Shown: positions 40,266 through 51,529 of the stretch, one piece after another
Layout of the letters: every line of letters begins with the position of its first letter
How positions within the stretch are numbered: position 1 is the stretch's first letter
Assembly: GCA_947646735.1 (NCBI GenBank)
Contig: CANTFK010000037.1
Coordinates: 1 to 64,000 of the forward strand
From: Peronospora farinosa
Taxonomy: Eukaryota; Oomycota; Peronosporomycetes; Peronosporales; Peronosporaceae
Reading direction: 5' to 3'
DNA: 64,000 nt
Notes under the pieces: generated by a model
What the model was told of the DNA's origin: nothing
The model's input: the letters and a program-made list of their open reading frames with translations, nothing else
Database searches by the model: none
Translations under genes and position numbers: made by a program

Positions 40266-42209
40266 ATGGTAGCCTCATTGATCACCGTGCGTGTGGCTTG
40301 TCTAGCTTTCCCTCGTATCGATGCACTTCCTCACATCCAGGACCTGGTGTCTCTGTATCTGGACGCATCTTTGCAATGGTCGCTTCCTGATGCCGCCAGT
40401 CGGGGTTTCGTCCATCTCGTCCAGCGTCTGCTGACTTTTAAACCGACTAATAACCTCAAGACACTAGCAGAAATCCGTTCTGCAATGCGAAACGCAGCAG
40501 CAAGTAATTATCTCAATGTAATGGAGATATTGTATAGTCGATATGCAAATGCTGTAATTGACGAGACGGTGGTAACGCAGGCTGCTTCCAATGGACATGT
40601 GGAAATTCTGCAGTGGATTTATCCTAGACTAGCGGACATGCTGCCTTGTTACAAGCAGTACAATTTCTATACAATGAAAAGTATGGCTTTAGCTGCTGAA
40701 AAGGGGCATTTAGCAGTGGTGCAGTGGATGTTTGAAACTCGAGGAAGGGATAACGAGGATGACCAGACGGAGAAGCACTTGCATCAAGCTGCGGCAAGAG
40801 GTGGACACTTGCATGTTGTCAAGTGGCTACGTACACATTTGACAGAGGCAATTAATCCTCGAGTACTGGATGAAGCAGCAGCTGGAGGATTTTCAGAGAT
40901 TGTGACGTTTCTGCATGCCGAATGGAATGAGGCTAAACTTGAGTTTAATCGCAACAGTTGTCACGCTTCGGCGAGGGCGATGAACCAAGCAGCTAGTAAT
41001 GGACACTTGGAAATGGTGAAGTGGCTGCATGAGTATAGGAAAGAGGGATGTTCTGTGGAAGCGATGAATCGGGCTGCCTGGAATGGACATTTAGATGTTG
41101 TGCGCTGGTTACACGGTCATCGTACGGAAGGATGCACACAGCAAGCGATGAATATGGCTGCTAAGGGAGGTCATTTAGAGGTAGTGCAGTTCCTTCATGA
41201 ACATCGGAGTGAAGGTTGTACGTACAACGCGATGGACTGGGCAGCACAGGAGAATCACCTTGAAATCGTTCAGTGGCTACAGGATAATCGCGCGGAAGGA
41301 TGCTCACGACTGACTTTGAACGAAGTCGCAAAGCTTGGACACTTCAGAATTCTTCATTGGTTGCATGAAAATCGGACGGAAGGCTGTACCGTTGCCGCCA
41401 TGAATGCTGCCGCAACGTACGGACAACTCAAAGTTGTGCAGTTTTTGCATTTCAATCGCTCCGAGGGGTGCACTACTGCCGCAATGGATGGCGCGGCTGC
41501 GAACAATCACCTAGAAATTGTCCAGTGGCTACATAAATACCGTAGCGACGGTTGCTCAAGAAGTGCAATGGACGATGCTGCTCGGAATGGACACCTCGAA
41601 ATGGTACGGTGGCTAGACAGTCAGCGAACTGAGGGATGTTCGACAAGTGCAATGGATGGAGCAGCTGAATGCGGCCACTTGGATATTGTTCAATTTCTTC
41701 ATACACAAAGGACGGAGGGATGCACAATTCGTGCAATGAATGGGGCAGCTCGAAGCGGGCACTTAGCCATTGTGCAATGGTTACATGAAAATCGTCAGGA
41801 AGGCTGCACCGCGGACGCTATGGATGACGCCGCTAAGAACGGACACCTGCAAGTCATGCATTTTTTGCATGCAAATCGCCAAGAAGGCTGCACAGTACGC
41901 GCATTGAATGTGGCGTCCACTAGAGGTGATTTTGTAATGTTGGAATGGCTCCGCTCAAATTTTTACCTCAATATGAAGGAATGGCCAATTCACGCAGGAT
42001 TGAACGCAATTACGCACGACCGTATTGAGATACTACAGTGGTTACTTAAGCACTTCAGTGCATCCGCAGTGTTGGACGTGAGAATCTTTTATAATGCCGC
42101 ACACTATCACAACCGATCGCACATATTGGCATATCTCGATGGCCACTGGACAATAGACAATGAAAACTTGTGCGAAGCTTACAAATCCCATTGGAAGTCT
42201 TTGCTTTGA
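40266..42209 (+). CDS. Ankyrin repeat protein with 28-residue units
   Basis: A 647-residue protein. After an irregular N-terminal part (about 1-235) come eleven consecutive 28-residue units of pattern AM(N/D)xAAxxGHLxxVxWLHxxRxEGC, from about residue 238 to 545, then a degenerate C-terminal part. The core is an ankyrin helix pair, but the unit lacks the usual loop residues, giving 28 instead of 33. Such units occur in large families in oomycetes, Dictyostelium and giant viruses. The role is presumably protein binding; no partner domain (kinase, BTB, F-box) is seen. The unit is 84 bp in DNA and the repeat DNA is fairly diverged, so the array is old. The start is supported by an in-frame stop just upstream. 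Confidence 0.88.
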   Translation: MVASLITVRVACLAFPRIDALPHIQDLVSLYLDASLQWSLPDAASRGFVHLVQRLLTFKPTNNLKTLAEIRSAMRNAAASNYLNVMEILYSRYANAVIDETVVTQAASNGHVEILQWIYPRLADMLPCYKQYNFYTMKSMALAAEKGHLAVVQWMFETRGRDNEDDQTEKHLHQAAARGGHLHVVKWLRTHLTEAINPRVLDEAAAGGFSEIVTFLHAEWNEAKLEFNRNSCHASARAMNQAASNGHLEMVKWLHEYRKEGCSVEAMNRAAWNGHLDVVRWLHGHRTEGCTQQAMNMAAKGGHLEVVQFLHEHRSEGCTYNAMDWAAQENHLEIVQWLQDNRAEGCSRLTLNEVAKLGHFRILHWLHENRTEGCTVAAMNAAATYGQLKVVQFLHFNRSEGCTTAAMDGAAANNHLEIVQWLHKYRSDGCSRSAMDDAARNGHLEMVRWLDSQRTEGCSTSAMDGAAECGHLDIVQFLHTQRTEGCTIRAMNGAARSGHLAIVQWLHENRQEGCTADAMDDAAKNGHLQVMHFLHANRQEGCTVRALNVASTRGDFVMLEWLRSNFYLNMKEWPIHAGLNAITHDRIEILQWLLKHFSASAVLDVRIFYNAAHYHNRSHILAYLDGHWTIDNENLCEAYKSHWKSLL

Positions 42210-43045
42210 TACCGAAGGTTAATTAATGACTGTACGCCTTGCCTTCCTGTTTTACGCGCGGATACTATACTCCCTGTGCTAACCATTTAACTAAATGTCA
42301 AGCTCAAGCCATTTCAAGCCTCAGCCCCTCATTGCGAGCATTCCTCTTTGGCGGGAACCCTATTCGAAGTGGGCGGGATCATGCTTGGGCACAGCCACCG
42401 GTCGTGCGGACAGCTGAGCAGCGAAAGATACTTCAGCTGGCGGCGTCCCCGCGCCACGCAAACACCGCTTCGACGGTCGCAAGTCAATTTGACGACGGAC
42501 CGCTCGTTGCAAACGGTCGTTAAGGGGGGGGACTATCTACTCATAGCAGAGAAGATGGTTCCGAGACACCATTGTTAAGCAACAGCCGGAACGGCACAGC
42601 CATCGTAGACGAAAGAATAGCTTTAGACTTTTTAGAAATTTTGTAAACCATAAGACCAAGGTATTGTTATCGTAAGAAAGTTCAGATCAACTGAGATTTT
42701 TCGACATGCAGACTCGAAATTTCTAAGTATAGTTAATTTATTTATTACTACTAAAGGGGGGCGTTAAATATACCACACTCTTTCGTTAATTAGCCCCCAC
42801 TCCCAAATTTTTTGTAAAAATCTAACTGGTCAGAATGTCAAATGGGAACATCTCATTTTGAGCTTACAAAAAGTACTTTATACGTCACAATTGTTACTAT
42901 TCTCCTATTCAAATATATTTTACAAATATCACTCCTGATTATAATTCAGATTCGTTTTCCCAAGGCTATTTCATAATTCATGATTCAGATTCATAATCTA
43001 GATTCATGATTCATGAATCAAATATACAGCTCGTCAAACTGAATT
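42210..43045. other. AT-rich intergenic with dyads
   Basis: No gene is supported. Two purine-rich runs, AAGGGGGGG near 42,522 and AAAGGGGGG near 42,756, resemble polypurine tracts, but no LTR follows that I can identify. At 42,970-43,025 the sequence is built from ATTCATGATTCA-type units in both orientations. The family C LTR starts abruptly at 43,046. Confidence 0.4.
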
Positions 43046-43833
43046 CTCATTGGTCGACCCGGTCCCTCATTGGTCGACCCGGTCCCTCATCGGTAGACTG
43101 GGTCCCGGCGATCGACCTCGGCCCTTCGGGGTTCAGCCACTCCGGACCAATTAATACAAGGATCAGACTAGTCGACGCAAGGAATCAGAGCTTCAGGCAA
43201 GGATAGACTAAAGGTGTTAAAAGGATAGGACTATATTTAATACTACTCAATTTGCGATCTACGTGGCACGACTCCGTCACCCAAGAAGGACTTGTTCTAA
43301 GCTACCATCTGTTCCGGGAAGGGATATATTTTGGCCCCCCCATTAGAGACAGTTGTGAAGTTAAGCTCAAGTGCGAATAGAGCTCCAGGATATATTTGGC
43401 CTGTGAGCTCGTTCGAGTAGTAACACCCCCAAGACCCGCTATCGGAAGCGGTCTCCCTCACCTCAAGGTCCGGGAGCAACGTAAAGGTCAGGTGGTTAAT
43501 ACCCCTGAAACAAGAAGGAAAAGGCCAGGGACGACAAGCTCACTGAAGAATTTGGCTTTAAGTCCACTCTCGACAAGGTCGATCGAGTGGCCACCTACCG
43601 GCCCACCGAATGAAGCATATGCACTCGAGCCCCCCCAGGTCTACCTCCCTCAAGGCAGGACGTCTACATCTTCACCAAGTCTTCCGAAGAGTGCAACCCG
43701 CCAGCCGACGGGTACACAAGGTGAGAAGAAGGTTCATAAGCGGCATCGGGGTACCCCCTCCGACAGTCGGCATTCCGGCACAGTGAGTGGTTTGGGGTCT
43801 CATCATACAGTTTTGAGAACCCACTCCACCACA
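43046..43833 (+). mobile_element. Family C 5' LTR, truncated
   Basis: It starts inside the minisatellite and ends ACTCCACCACA, aligning with the last 950 bases of the 3' LTR. The front part found at 51,530-52,250 is missing here. An extra diverged block of about 130 bases in the 3' LTR (about 52,510-52,640) is also absent. The two LTRs therefore differ by more than point changes. Confidence 0.75.
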
Positions 43834-43834
43834 A

Positions 43835-43852
43835 TGGTGCGCGTGCCCGGAT
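43835..43852 (+). other. Primer-binding site of family C element
   Basis: TGGTGCGCGTGCCCGGAT begins one base after the LTR end. Read as a tRNA 3' end it supplies CCA, discriminator A, a 7-nt acceptor strand CACGCGC and a T-stem strand CCGGG, which is the layout of a real tRNA. The tRNA identity is not assigned. Confidence 0.7.
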
Positions 43853-44085
43853 CTTAGGAAGACGCGGGATTTCACCGCGAGTTCTAAGACGATAAAGATG
43901 TTCAAGTCAAGAAGGAGCACAAGACCGAAGAGTCACTGGAAGACCGATCGCCAGTGACTCAAGAAGAAACAAACAAAGGATCGAAGGACCGACCGGGCCT
44001 TGGGAGGGGCCCGGTCAACATGGTCGAGGTTAAATTTATTGAATAAAAACCTAAATACCCTCCCTATGTCCTCGTTGAGGACACC

Positions 44086-46329
44086 TTGGGTCATGATGCC
44101 TATCATGATCCAGAGGACCATCAGCCGACGGTGAAAACCGAGAGGCTAAGGTCCCCAAATAAACAACAAAACAAGATCGCGCAATCCAAGCCGACGAAGT
44201 TCCGGATGAAGGCACCCGGAAACACCAAGTCGATAGGCCCCGAGAAGGAAGGACTGGCGTCATGGACAGACGCTGACGTCACGAGGGCCTACCACCAACG
44301 CAAGCTGAACGCGTTCCTGGAGAGCGACCCCGTCGCGAAGACCCTGTAGATCCGGCAGCTGGGTCAACTCACTGGGCCGGTGTCGACCCTTCCACGGCTG
44401 CACTCCGTCACGGACGCGATCACAGCGCTGGTCACCATGCTTCGTGAAGCGAACATGGTCGCAGGTCGGTTCTACCCGGACGACCTGCTATCCCTGGGAT
44501 TCGATAGAATCACAACAACGTTAGAGCATATGCACAAGCGTCTGTCGATCCTGGTGGGTACCACGCCAGAAAAGGGACACCTACCTCTGACGACACCCAC
44601 AAAAACACGGTCCAGAGACATCCAGATGACGCTTCAAGACATCGCGGTCTACCCTCACATGTATGGAGCCGCTGGCCGCCCAGGGGCGAAGCAAGACCCA
44701 TCCTAACACCTGACGTCAAGCGGCCTGATGGCAGCATCTCCGTGGTCCCCAGGATCGTCCTCAACTGGATCGGTCACTAGGATGCCCCTGAGACAAACTA
44801 GGGCGGCGCTGCTCCAGTCCTGAGCGCGCAACGCGAAGCAAGAACCACGAGTTCTTGAAACGGCGACGCGTGGCAAGAATGAAAATAATTCGGATTTTCA
44901 ACCAATGGAAAATCAGCAAGAGAAAAAGTTGGAATTTGCTCTGCCCCGTGACGAAGATGCTGGGGGGAAGGGCCTACATACCCGGTAGGTGATCTGCAGA
45001 CCCTCTTCGACGCGGCAATGGCAAACTTTTTGAATAAACGCCAAGTACCGCGGGCACACCCTAACGGGAGTGTAGCAGGAGGGAGACCGGAGGCGCAAAG
45101 GACGACCGCTCACCATGACGAGAACCCAGGCATACAAATTCCAAGAGGTCACACGATGACCGACGTCGACATGGGATCCGTCGGTTCCTGTGAGTTCGAC
45201 CCTGACAACATGGATTTGAGGGGACCTCAGTCGATGATGGCGAACGCAGCGCTGGGACAGATACCAAATATGGTCCCTCGCATCAAACTATCGGCGACCT
45301 CGGACCTTAAAGAATTTCATGGAAGAGACCAAGACGAAGACAGAGCGCGCAGCTGGGTATCGACGGTCAAGACAGCATTTATAAGAGACCAAGAACGATG
45401 TCTCGTTTTTGGAGGGTTGCTGACTGGACCGGCCGGCACAAGATTGGTACCGTCAACTGGGTCGCTCAGTCCGAGGAAACTGGAAGAACCTAATGCAAGA
45501 ATTCATGATGGTACGGGGGTACCTAGTACTACCATGCGAAGAAAAGGTCGGAAGAGACCCCGCTGGATTATCTGTACCGCCTGAATGTGCTTGGACTCAG
45601 GGCGAAGATGAAGACTAAGGATGGGTCGCCCAAGATTCAGAAGGATCACGTCGATCACTACATTTTGACGGTGGACGACCCCGAGCTAGCGAACAAGTTT
45701 TGACTATGTTACGTCTGGCGGATGTAGAAGAATTGGAGGAAGTATTGACAGCATGTCAGCGGACGAAAGCAAGACGAGGTAAGATGTTGTTTGGATCAAA
45801 CAAGTTTTGTCAGAAGGCACCTGCGCTACCAGACAGGCCGAGAGATATGAATCGTCGCTCCATACATGCAGTACGGACGCCCCTGGAAGACTCGAGCTCT
45901 GAAGATTCCAGCCCAGACTCTTCGGAGAACGAAGGAGATTTAAGCCGTGTCTACCTTATCGAGAAAGAAGCAGGGAGGGACCCAAGTGTGAGGTTCTCAA
46001 AGCATCTACTGACCAGGGAGGCTGACCAACATCACCAGGCAGTGGACCAGCGACCCGGCCCGTCGTCAGCGGTCCCAAATACGAGATGTGCTTATTGCAG
46101 GTCTAAGAAACATGGAGATCTGAATTGTTGGAAAAGATTGACCTGCGACCGCTGTGGAAGGAAGGGTCACCCGTCTGATCGCTGTCTGTTTGTATGCCGG
46201 GGTTGTGGAGAGATTCACGAGATTGGGAAGTGCCAGATGGAGGAGTTCTACAATTTGTTCCGTCAATGGTACAACCCAGCCAAGCATGCAGGGATGTTCC
46301 CGGAGAAACTCGAGAAGATGGCAAATTAG
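44086..46329 (+). pseudogene. Family C gag with three zinc knuckles
   Basis: Gag in several pieces. An N-terminal part is stopped by TAG at 44,347-44,349. A capsid-like core follows (45,018-45,584, with SATSDLKEFHGRDQDEDRARSW in frame and LLTGPA beyond). The last piece (45,700-46,329) has a Ser/Asp/Glu-rich patch and three knuckles: CAYCRSKKHGDLNC, CDRCGRKGHPSDRC and CRGCGEIHEIGKC. The first two fit CX2CX4HX4C, the third CX2CX3HX4C. At least two frameshifts and stops lie between 45,410 and 45,705. Confidence 0.75.
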
Positions 46330-46584
46330 GACGCTCGCCAGGTTGGAATCTGGTACGAGCCGAGCGTTCTAATTGTTGCATCTTTGCATATGTGGAGAAC
46401 AGCCCAAGGAGGAGACGTATATTCCAGTTAAGAATGGAAATATATCGAAGATTGGAAATTACCCTGTGGTCCATGTTGCTTCTTTGAATAAACCTAACAA
46501 TTTTGTTCGAGAAAGTTCAGTAATGTAGTTGTACTTATTGCCAGGCGAGTCTAGGGGGTACTGGAAATACCACGCCCCTACTAA

Positions 46585-47300
46585 ATGGTTCAAGCAAGCG
46601 AAAGCCTCTGGAAAGGTCAACAACGACCATGCAAATTTATTGTTCGATACAGGTGCCGAGATATCCATTCTGGTATCGCCTTTGCTCGTAAGGTAGGTTA
46701 CCAAATTGATGAAAGTGAACGACAAGAATGCATTGGCATTGGGGAATCCGTATATACTACGGAGGGACGCACTCGCATCAAGGTCACTCTGAATGGGAAC
46801 TTGGTGTACATCTTTAAGGTGTGGGCAGGCCCTATGGTGGGTCAAGACGCAATTTTGGAGATGGACTTCATGGTACCAGCCGGTATCCGGTTAGATTTGG
46901 CCGACGGAACTCTTTGTCTCCCCGATGACATTCGAGTAGAATTGACCGGGCGAAGGACGCTTTACAATACCCGAGTATCGGACGTGAAGCTGGGTCGGTA
47001 TGTTGTACGGAAGTGCCTCTCAAAAGGTCGACCTCAGAACAGTGGAAATTGTGGGTCACGAGAGGTGAACGATGGGTGACCACCTTGATCGAAGGGATAG
47101 GGCGTCGACAGATTTTGAAGATAACCAACGTCAGCCCTCGCCCCTTAACATTACACGAAGATACCAAGGTAGGTATGTGGTTGACCGGGGATCAAGTTCC
47201 GAGAACGCCAGGGTTTGTCTCGGTGGGCTCTCAAAGATATTCGGAACGGCTAAATCTGGCTTATGAATCTACCACTGACCAGGTCGACCGTCACGTCGAC
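46585..47300 (+). pseudogene. Family C retropepsin
   Basis: The active-site codons LFDTGAEISI lie at about 46,640-46,670 in one frame, and the remainder (GQDAILEMDFMVPAGIRLDLADGTLCL) in another, so a frameshift separates them. The retropepsin fold continues to about 47,080 and a linker follows. The catalytic Asp is present. Confidence 0.7.
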
Positions 47301-47450
47301 CCAACATAAGAGGAAGAGGGGTCACTAGTGGAGAGACCAAAGTTTAAGACTCCATCACACATCTTACAGCGACCAGCGGCCCCAGCCTCAATGATGAATA
47401 TGACGCATTAACCGGTACCCGACAAAGAAGAACAACCGTTCGAAGAGAAG

Positions 47451-48860
47451 GTGAATTGGCAGGAGGGGTCTATCCAGGAACGGAGTGTAGCTAAGGAAGA
47501 CCTACCTGCAGTGGTCACTAACGAGGAGAAGGAAGCCAAACTGGTAGACTTGTTACAGGCCGATGACCAGGTGTGTTCTTTCGAGAGAGGGGAACTTTGG
47601 GCCGAGGACATAAGACAAGGATGGGCGGTCATACCGGAAGTGGACCCCTCATCCCAAGGCATTGAGTTGAAAGATATACAGATTCCTGATCCAGATGAGA
47701 ACACTCCTGAAGAGGTGGACCGGTTGCGACAAATAATATGGAAGAAACGACATCTGCTGATGGGCAAAGGTAACGCCTTACCCCCGGCCGCCCGAGGAGC
47801 GATATGCGATATCGATGTAGGGAACGCAAGACCGATCGCGCAACGCGTACGGAAGGTGGCCCCTCAATTCAGAGAGAAGCTAGCTGACCTGATCAAGGGA
47901 CTGCTATCGGCAAAGATCATTCAGCCTTCCACCTCGCCATAGGCCAGCCCAATTGTAATTATCGTGAAGAAGAATGGGGTCGATATTCGACTGTGTATCG
48001 ACTATCGGTTGGTGAATGATCTCACCCAGCTTATGGTATACCCGATTCCGTTGATTAACGAATTACTGGAAGACTTGGACGGAGCTTTGTGGTACTGCTT
48101 TCTTGATATGGCGAGTGGTTTTTGGGTCGTCAGTATGACCGAAAGGGCGAAACTAATTTCGGCGTTCGTCACGCCGTTGGGATTATTTGAATGGCTTTGG
48201 ATGCCTTTTGGGCTTAAGAATGCGCCTCAGATATATCAAAGGTTTTGGATAATGCGTTATATGGATTCTTACGGATTTCGCCAGGGGCTGCCACAGAGGA
48301 AACAGAGGATTTGTTCGCAACAGGGGAACCAGATGCAAAATCGAGCCTCTCAATATTGGGTCGACGGTCATACATTGACGCTATACTTGTTCCGGCCGAA
48401 TCGTGGGACGTATTATGCCAGAAAGTGGAGCGGCTGCTAGACGCGTGTGATTATTGGAATTTGTCGGTCAGTGCCGTCAAGAGTACGTGGGGATGTCGGA
48501 AGGTCGAGTATCTTGGAGATCGAGTTTCCAAGGAGGGACTAGAAGCCCACCCAAAAGATCTTCAGTCTTTGGTCGACCTACCTCTACCGACAACGCTGAA
48601 GGCTATGCAGTCATTTCTAGGAAGCCTAAATTACTACAGCAGGTACATCGAAGATTATGCCGTATACGCGTCGATCCTTTACGAACTGAGAGAGGTGGAT
48701 TTTCACGCTTGGAGGTGCAAATTGAAGGCTAACGAGGAAGTGGCGGCTCAGGAAGACGACGAAGAAAAATGGTCGAAGGTACAAGTAGCGTTTGCCATGC
48801 TCAAGAACAAGATTGCTACGGCGCCCATCCTACGACATTTCGACCCGGCTAGAGAGGCGG
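47451..48860 (+). pseudogene. Family C RT, YIDD changed to YIDA
   Basis: RT with RPIAQRVRKVAPQFREKLAD, then a TAG at 47,941-47,943 in place of Trp, IVKKNGVDIRLCIDYRLVND, MASGFWVV, WLWMPFGLKNAPQIYQR, and the catalytic box in a new frame reading SYIDAILVP near 48,365-48,390. The second Asp of the box is Ala (GCT for GAT). The thumb region (CRKVEYLGDRVSKEGLEAHP, LGSLNYYSRYI) follows. The copy is inactive by three independent lesions. Confidence 0.8.
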
Positions 48861-49316
48861 TCATCATTGTCTACGCAAGTGATTGGGCCATCTCGGCGTC
48901 GTTGGTGCAGAATTACGACGGCCTGTATATGCCGGTAATGTTTACGAGCCGAACCCTCAAGTCAAACGAGGTACAGTGGAAAAGGAAGTGCTGGCGTTGT
49001 TACGGATATTGGAAACTTGCTTCACGATGTTGGTCACCCGACCTCTCAAGGTTCTGACGAGGCATTCTACACTATCCTGGCTAGTGAAGTCTTCGGGGTT
49101 GCAAGGTCGCTTAAAAAACTGGGCCGCTCTGTTGTCACAGTGGACTTTGGAGATTGTGAAATGCAAGAAAGGTGAGGACCAGGTACTGGGGGCGTTAGCA
49201 GCCAACATCACCACTCGAGAGAATGTGGACTCAATTCTGTCGTCAATTGCTCCCAAGAAGCAATCCAGGCAAGTGGTCGACCTAACGACGCCCACAGTGG
49301 AACTAAATGAATAACT
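48861..49316 (+). pseudogene. Family C first RNase H (gypsy type)
   Basis: The RNase H domain that normally follows the RT: VIIVYASDWAISASLVQ and MFTSRTLKSNEVQW in one frame, then RPLKVLTRHSTLSWLVKSSGLQGRL and WTLEIVKCKKGEDQVLGALA in the next. VYASDWA replaces the usual DAS(D/N) pattern only partly. A frameshift lies near 48,975. Confidence 0.7.
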
Positions 49317-49320
49317 GTAT

Positions 49321-49815
49321 GTGATGAGTTTCGATGGGTCGGCCCGGGTGAAACAAAGGGGGGGGGGGGGTGCTTGCAGCGCTATTGTGTGGAGACTTCC
49401 TGCATGGACTATAGTCGCATCTGCATCAAAATATCTCGACAAGTCTACGGTGAATGAAGCTGAATATGAGGGCATGTTACTGGGTTTTGACCTGTTGGAG
49501 CCAATGGAGCGACGGCGTTTGATTATTTGTGGAGACTCCAATCTGGTTATAAGACAGATGCGTGGAGATATTGAATGCAAAGCTTCAGGTCTATCCCCGT
49601 TGCGGGCCAAGGCGTTGAGTATCTCCAGTCGTGGCCCACCCATGCAGTCCTACATGTGAAACGAGATTGGAATCAGAGCGCAGACCAGTTGGCCAGTGCA
49701 GCTTTACATCAGCAGAAAGGGGTCGAGTCGATACCAAGAGGAGAGTGGTCAGGTCTAGAAACAATCAATCGGCTGCCAGAGGTGTTGGTCCCTAGAGACC
49801 GGGTCAGTCGGTCAA
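49321..49815 (+). pseudogene. Family C second RNase H (archaeal-like)
   Basis: A separate RNase HI-like domain follows: MSFDGSARVKQ, then CSAIVWRLP, NEAEYEGMLLGFDLL and ICGDSNLVIRQMRGDIECK. The set FDGSA, AEYEG and GDSNLVI is the pattern of archaeal-type RNase H (Asp, Glu, Asp present). Dual-RNase H gypsy elements are known in oomycetes and in the plant Tat lineage. A run of 13 G at about 49,359-49,371 sits in the frame. After 49,640 the frame changes. Confidence 0.75.
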
Positions 49816-49825
49816 GGTATTTGCG

Positions 49826-50949
49826 GTGACGAGATCCCGGTTCCCTGTCAAAAAATCGGGAGAGGTCATGCAAGAAGATGTGGTACAACAACTCCGGATG
49901 GATAGGATCCGAGATGCGCAAGAAGTGGAGAGCTGGGTACGCGAGTTGAAGGCATATTTGAAGAGAGACTGGAAAGACTTGTCGGTGGAAGCGGCCAGAA
50001 ACTGCAGCAAAATGTCGGAGGATTACTAGATAAGTGAAGAGGGACTGCTGGTGTACTGCCCCGGCCAGAGAATCAAGGGAGACGACCGAGACATAATTGC
50101 CAGATTGGGGATACCTGAGAGTCTCCAAGCCGACGTCCTCTATCATTATCATACGAGTTTGGAAGGCGGCCATCAGGGAATCGGGCGTACTTATCATCGG
50201 ATCCGACGATATTGTCATTGGAGGGGTCTATTCCGGAGCGTCCAGGAATATGTGGGTCAGTGCATGGATTGTGAGACTGGGAAAGGGAGGCCCAGCTTAC
50301 AAGAGAAGTCTCCGGGGAATGTTGAAGCGACGTACCCTTTCCAAATTATCGCGATGGACCACATACCATCTCTCCCCAAGTCGCATAAAGGAAATACGGA
50401 ACTACTGATCTGGGTCGACCTGTTCACAGGTTATGTGATGGCTAAAGCAAGTGCGTCACGGACAGCCCAAACAGTAGCTGAAGGATATAAGAATGCGTTT
50501 TCCGCCGTTTTGGTGCCAGTGAGACGATCCGTCACGATCGGGAACCGGGGTTTATGTCGGACTTCTTCCGAGCGTTCAGTCGTATGGTGGGTCAACTTCA
50601 GAGAGCGACCATGGCCTACCTACCTCAAGCGAACGGCACTGCGGAGAGAATGGTCCAGACTCTAACAAGATCGCTCAAGATGTACGTAGCCGACGTGGGA
50701 CAGCGAGACTGGTATGAATACGCGGAACGGTTAACGTTCGCGTTAAACACGGCTCAAGACAGAGTACGGGAGGGAACACCGTTCTATCTGGTACATGGAT
50801 GGGATTCTAGGACCACTCTTGAGACTATGTTACCGGTGGTGAACACTGGACGTCGAGAATCAGGACCTCGGAGATGGAGATATCGGATTCAGAGTCACTA
50901 TCAGCGAGCAAGAGACCAAGTCAACGAGAATATACGGGCGGCTAGTTAG
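49826..50949 (+). pseudogene. Family C integrase
   Basis: N-terminal zinc domain HYHTSLEGGHQGIGRTYHRI with CMDCETGKG, then the DDE core: IIAMDHIPSLP (first Asp), HDREPGFMSDFF near 50,535 (second Asp, after a frameshift) and QANGTAERMVQTL (Glu). All three acidic residues remain. A stop at 50,030 separates the region before the zinc domain. Confidence 0.8.
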
Positions 50950-50955
50950 GCTCAA

Positions 50956-51510
50956 GTGCAATCGCATAATGAAGGGATAGTCGGCCACGAAATTCAGCCA
51001 GGGTCCCGGGTATGGCTATACTTAGACCGGGTGAAAGAAGGGTATGCCAAGAAATTGGTCCACCTCCCGCACGGACCATTCCGAGTTCGGGAACTAGTCG
51101 GAGATCATGCAGTACGTTTAGAGTTACGAGGTACAGAATACAGACTATTCCCAATCGTGCACATCTCCAAGCTCAAGCCCGTCAGAGAGCTCCCCGATCG
51201 ACCTAACAGCGAGCTGAAAGTGGATGGAACAGATCGAGTTGACGTCGACAAATGTCTGCTACCAGAAGACAGCTGGGTGCGGGAATTGGAAGAAGGAGAG
51301 TATGAAGTCGAAGAAATTTTAGAGAGTCGTACCGGCAAGAAGACTTGGTATGGGAGGCAACAACGAGAATTCCTCGTGCAATGGAAGGGGCACCCTGGCC
51401 CCTTGTGGGTGGACGAAGTGGATCCGAATTGCGGAGTTTTACTCCGGGACTTCGAGCGCAAAAAGACAAGCCATAAAGGCTTCGAAGTAATGCAAAGCCA
51501 TGAAGACTAG
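50956..51510 (+). CDS. Family C integrase C-terminus with chromodomain
   Basis: An open stretch of 184 residues with GPF/Y-like HGPFRVRELVGDHAVRLEL and PIVHISKLKPVR, then a chromodomain: YEVEEILESRTGKK, EFLVQWKGHPGPLWVDEV. It directly follows the TAG ending the integrase core (50,947-50,949) and was probably continuous with it. Together with the second RNase H this matches the dual-RNase H, chromodomain gypsy type reported from oomycetes. Confidence 0.75.
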   Translation: MQSHNEGIVGHEIQPGSRVWLYLDRVKEGYAKKLVHLPHGPFRVRELVGDHAVRLELRGTEYRLFPIVHISKLKPVRELPDRPNSELKVDGTDRVDVDKCLLPEDSWVRELEEGEYEVEEILESRTGKKTWYGRQQREFLVQWKGHPGPLWVDEVDPNCGVLLRDFERKKTSHKGFEVMQSHED

Positions 51511-51529
51511 CAGACGGTAGCAAGATTCT

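Noticed and set aside
42500..42780. Two G-rich runs as polypurine tracts of a further LTR element
   Set aside because: No LTR start or matching LTR could be found next to either run.
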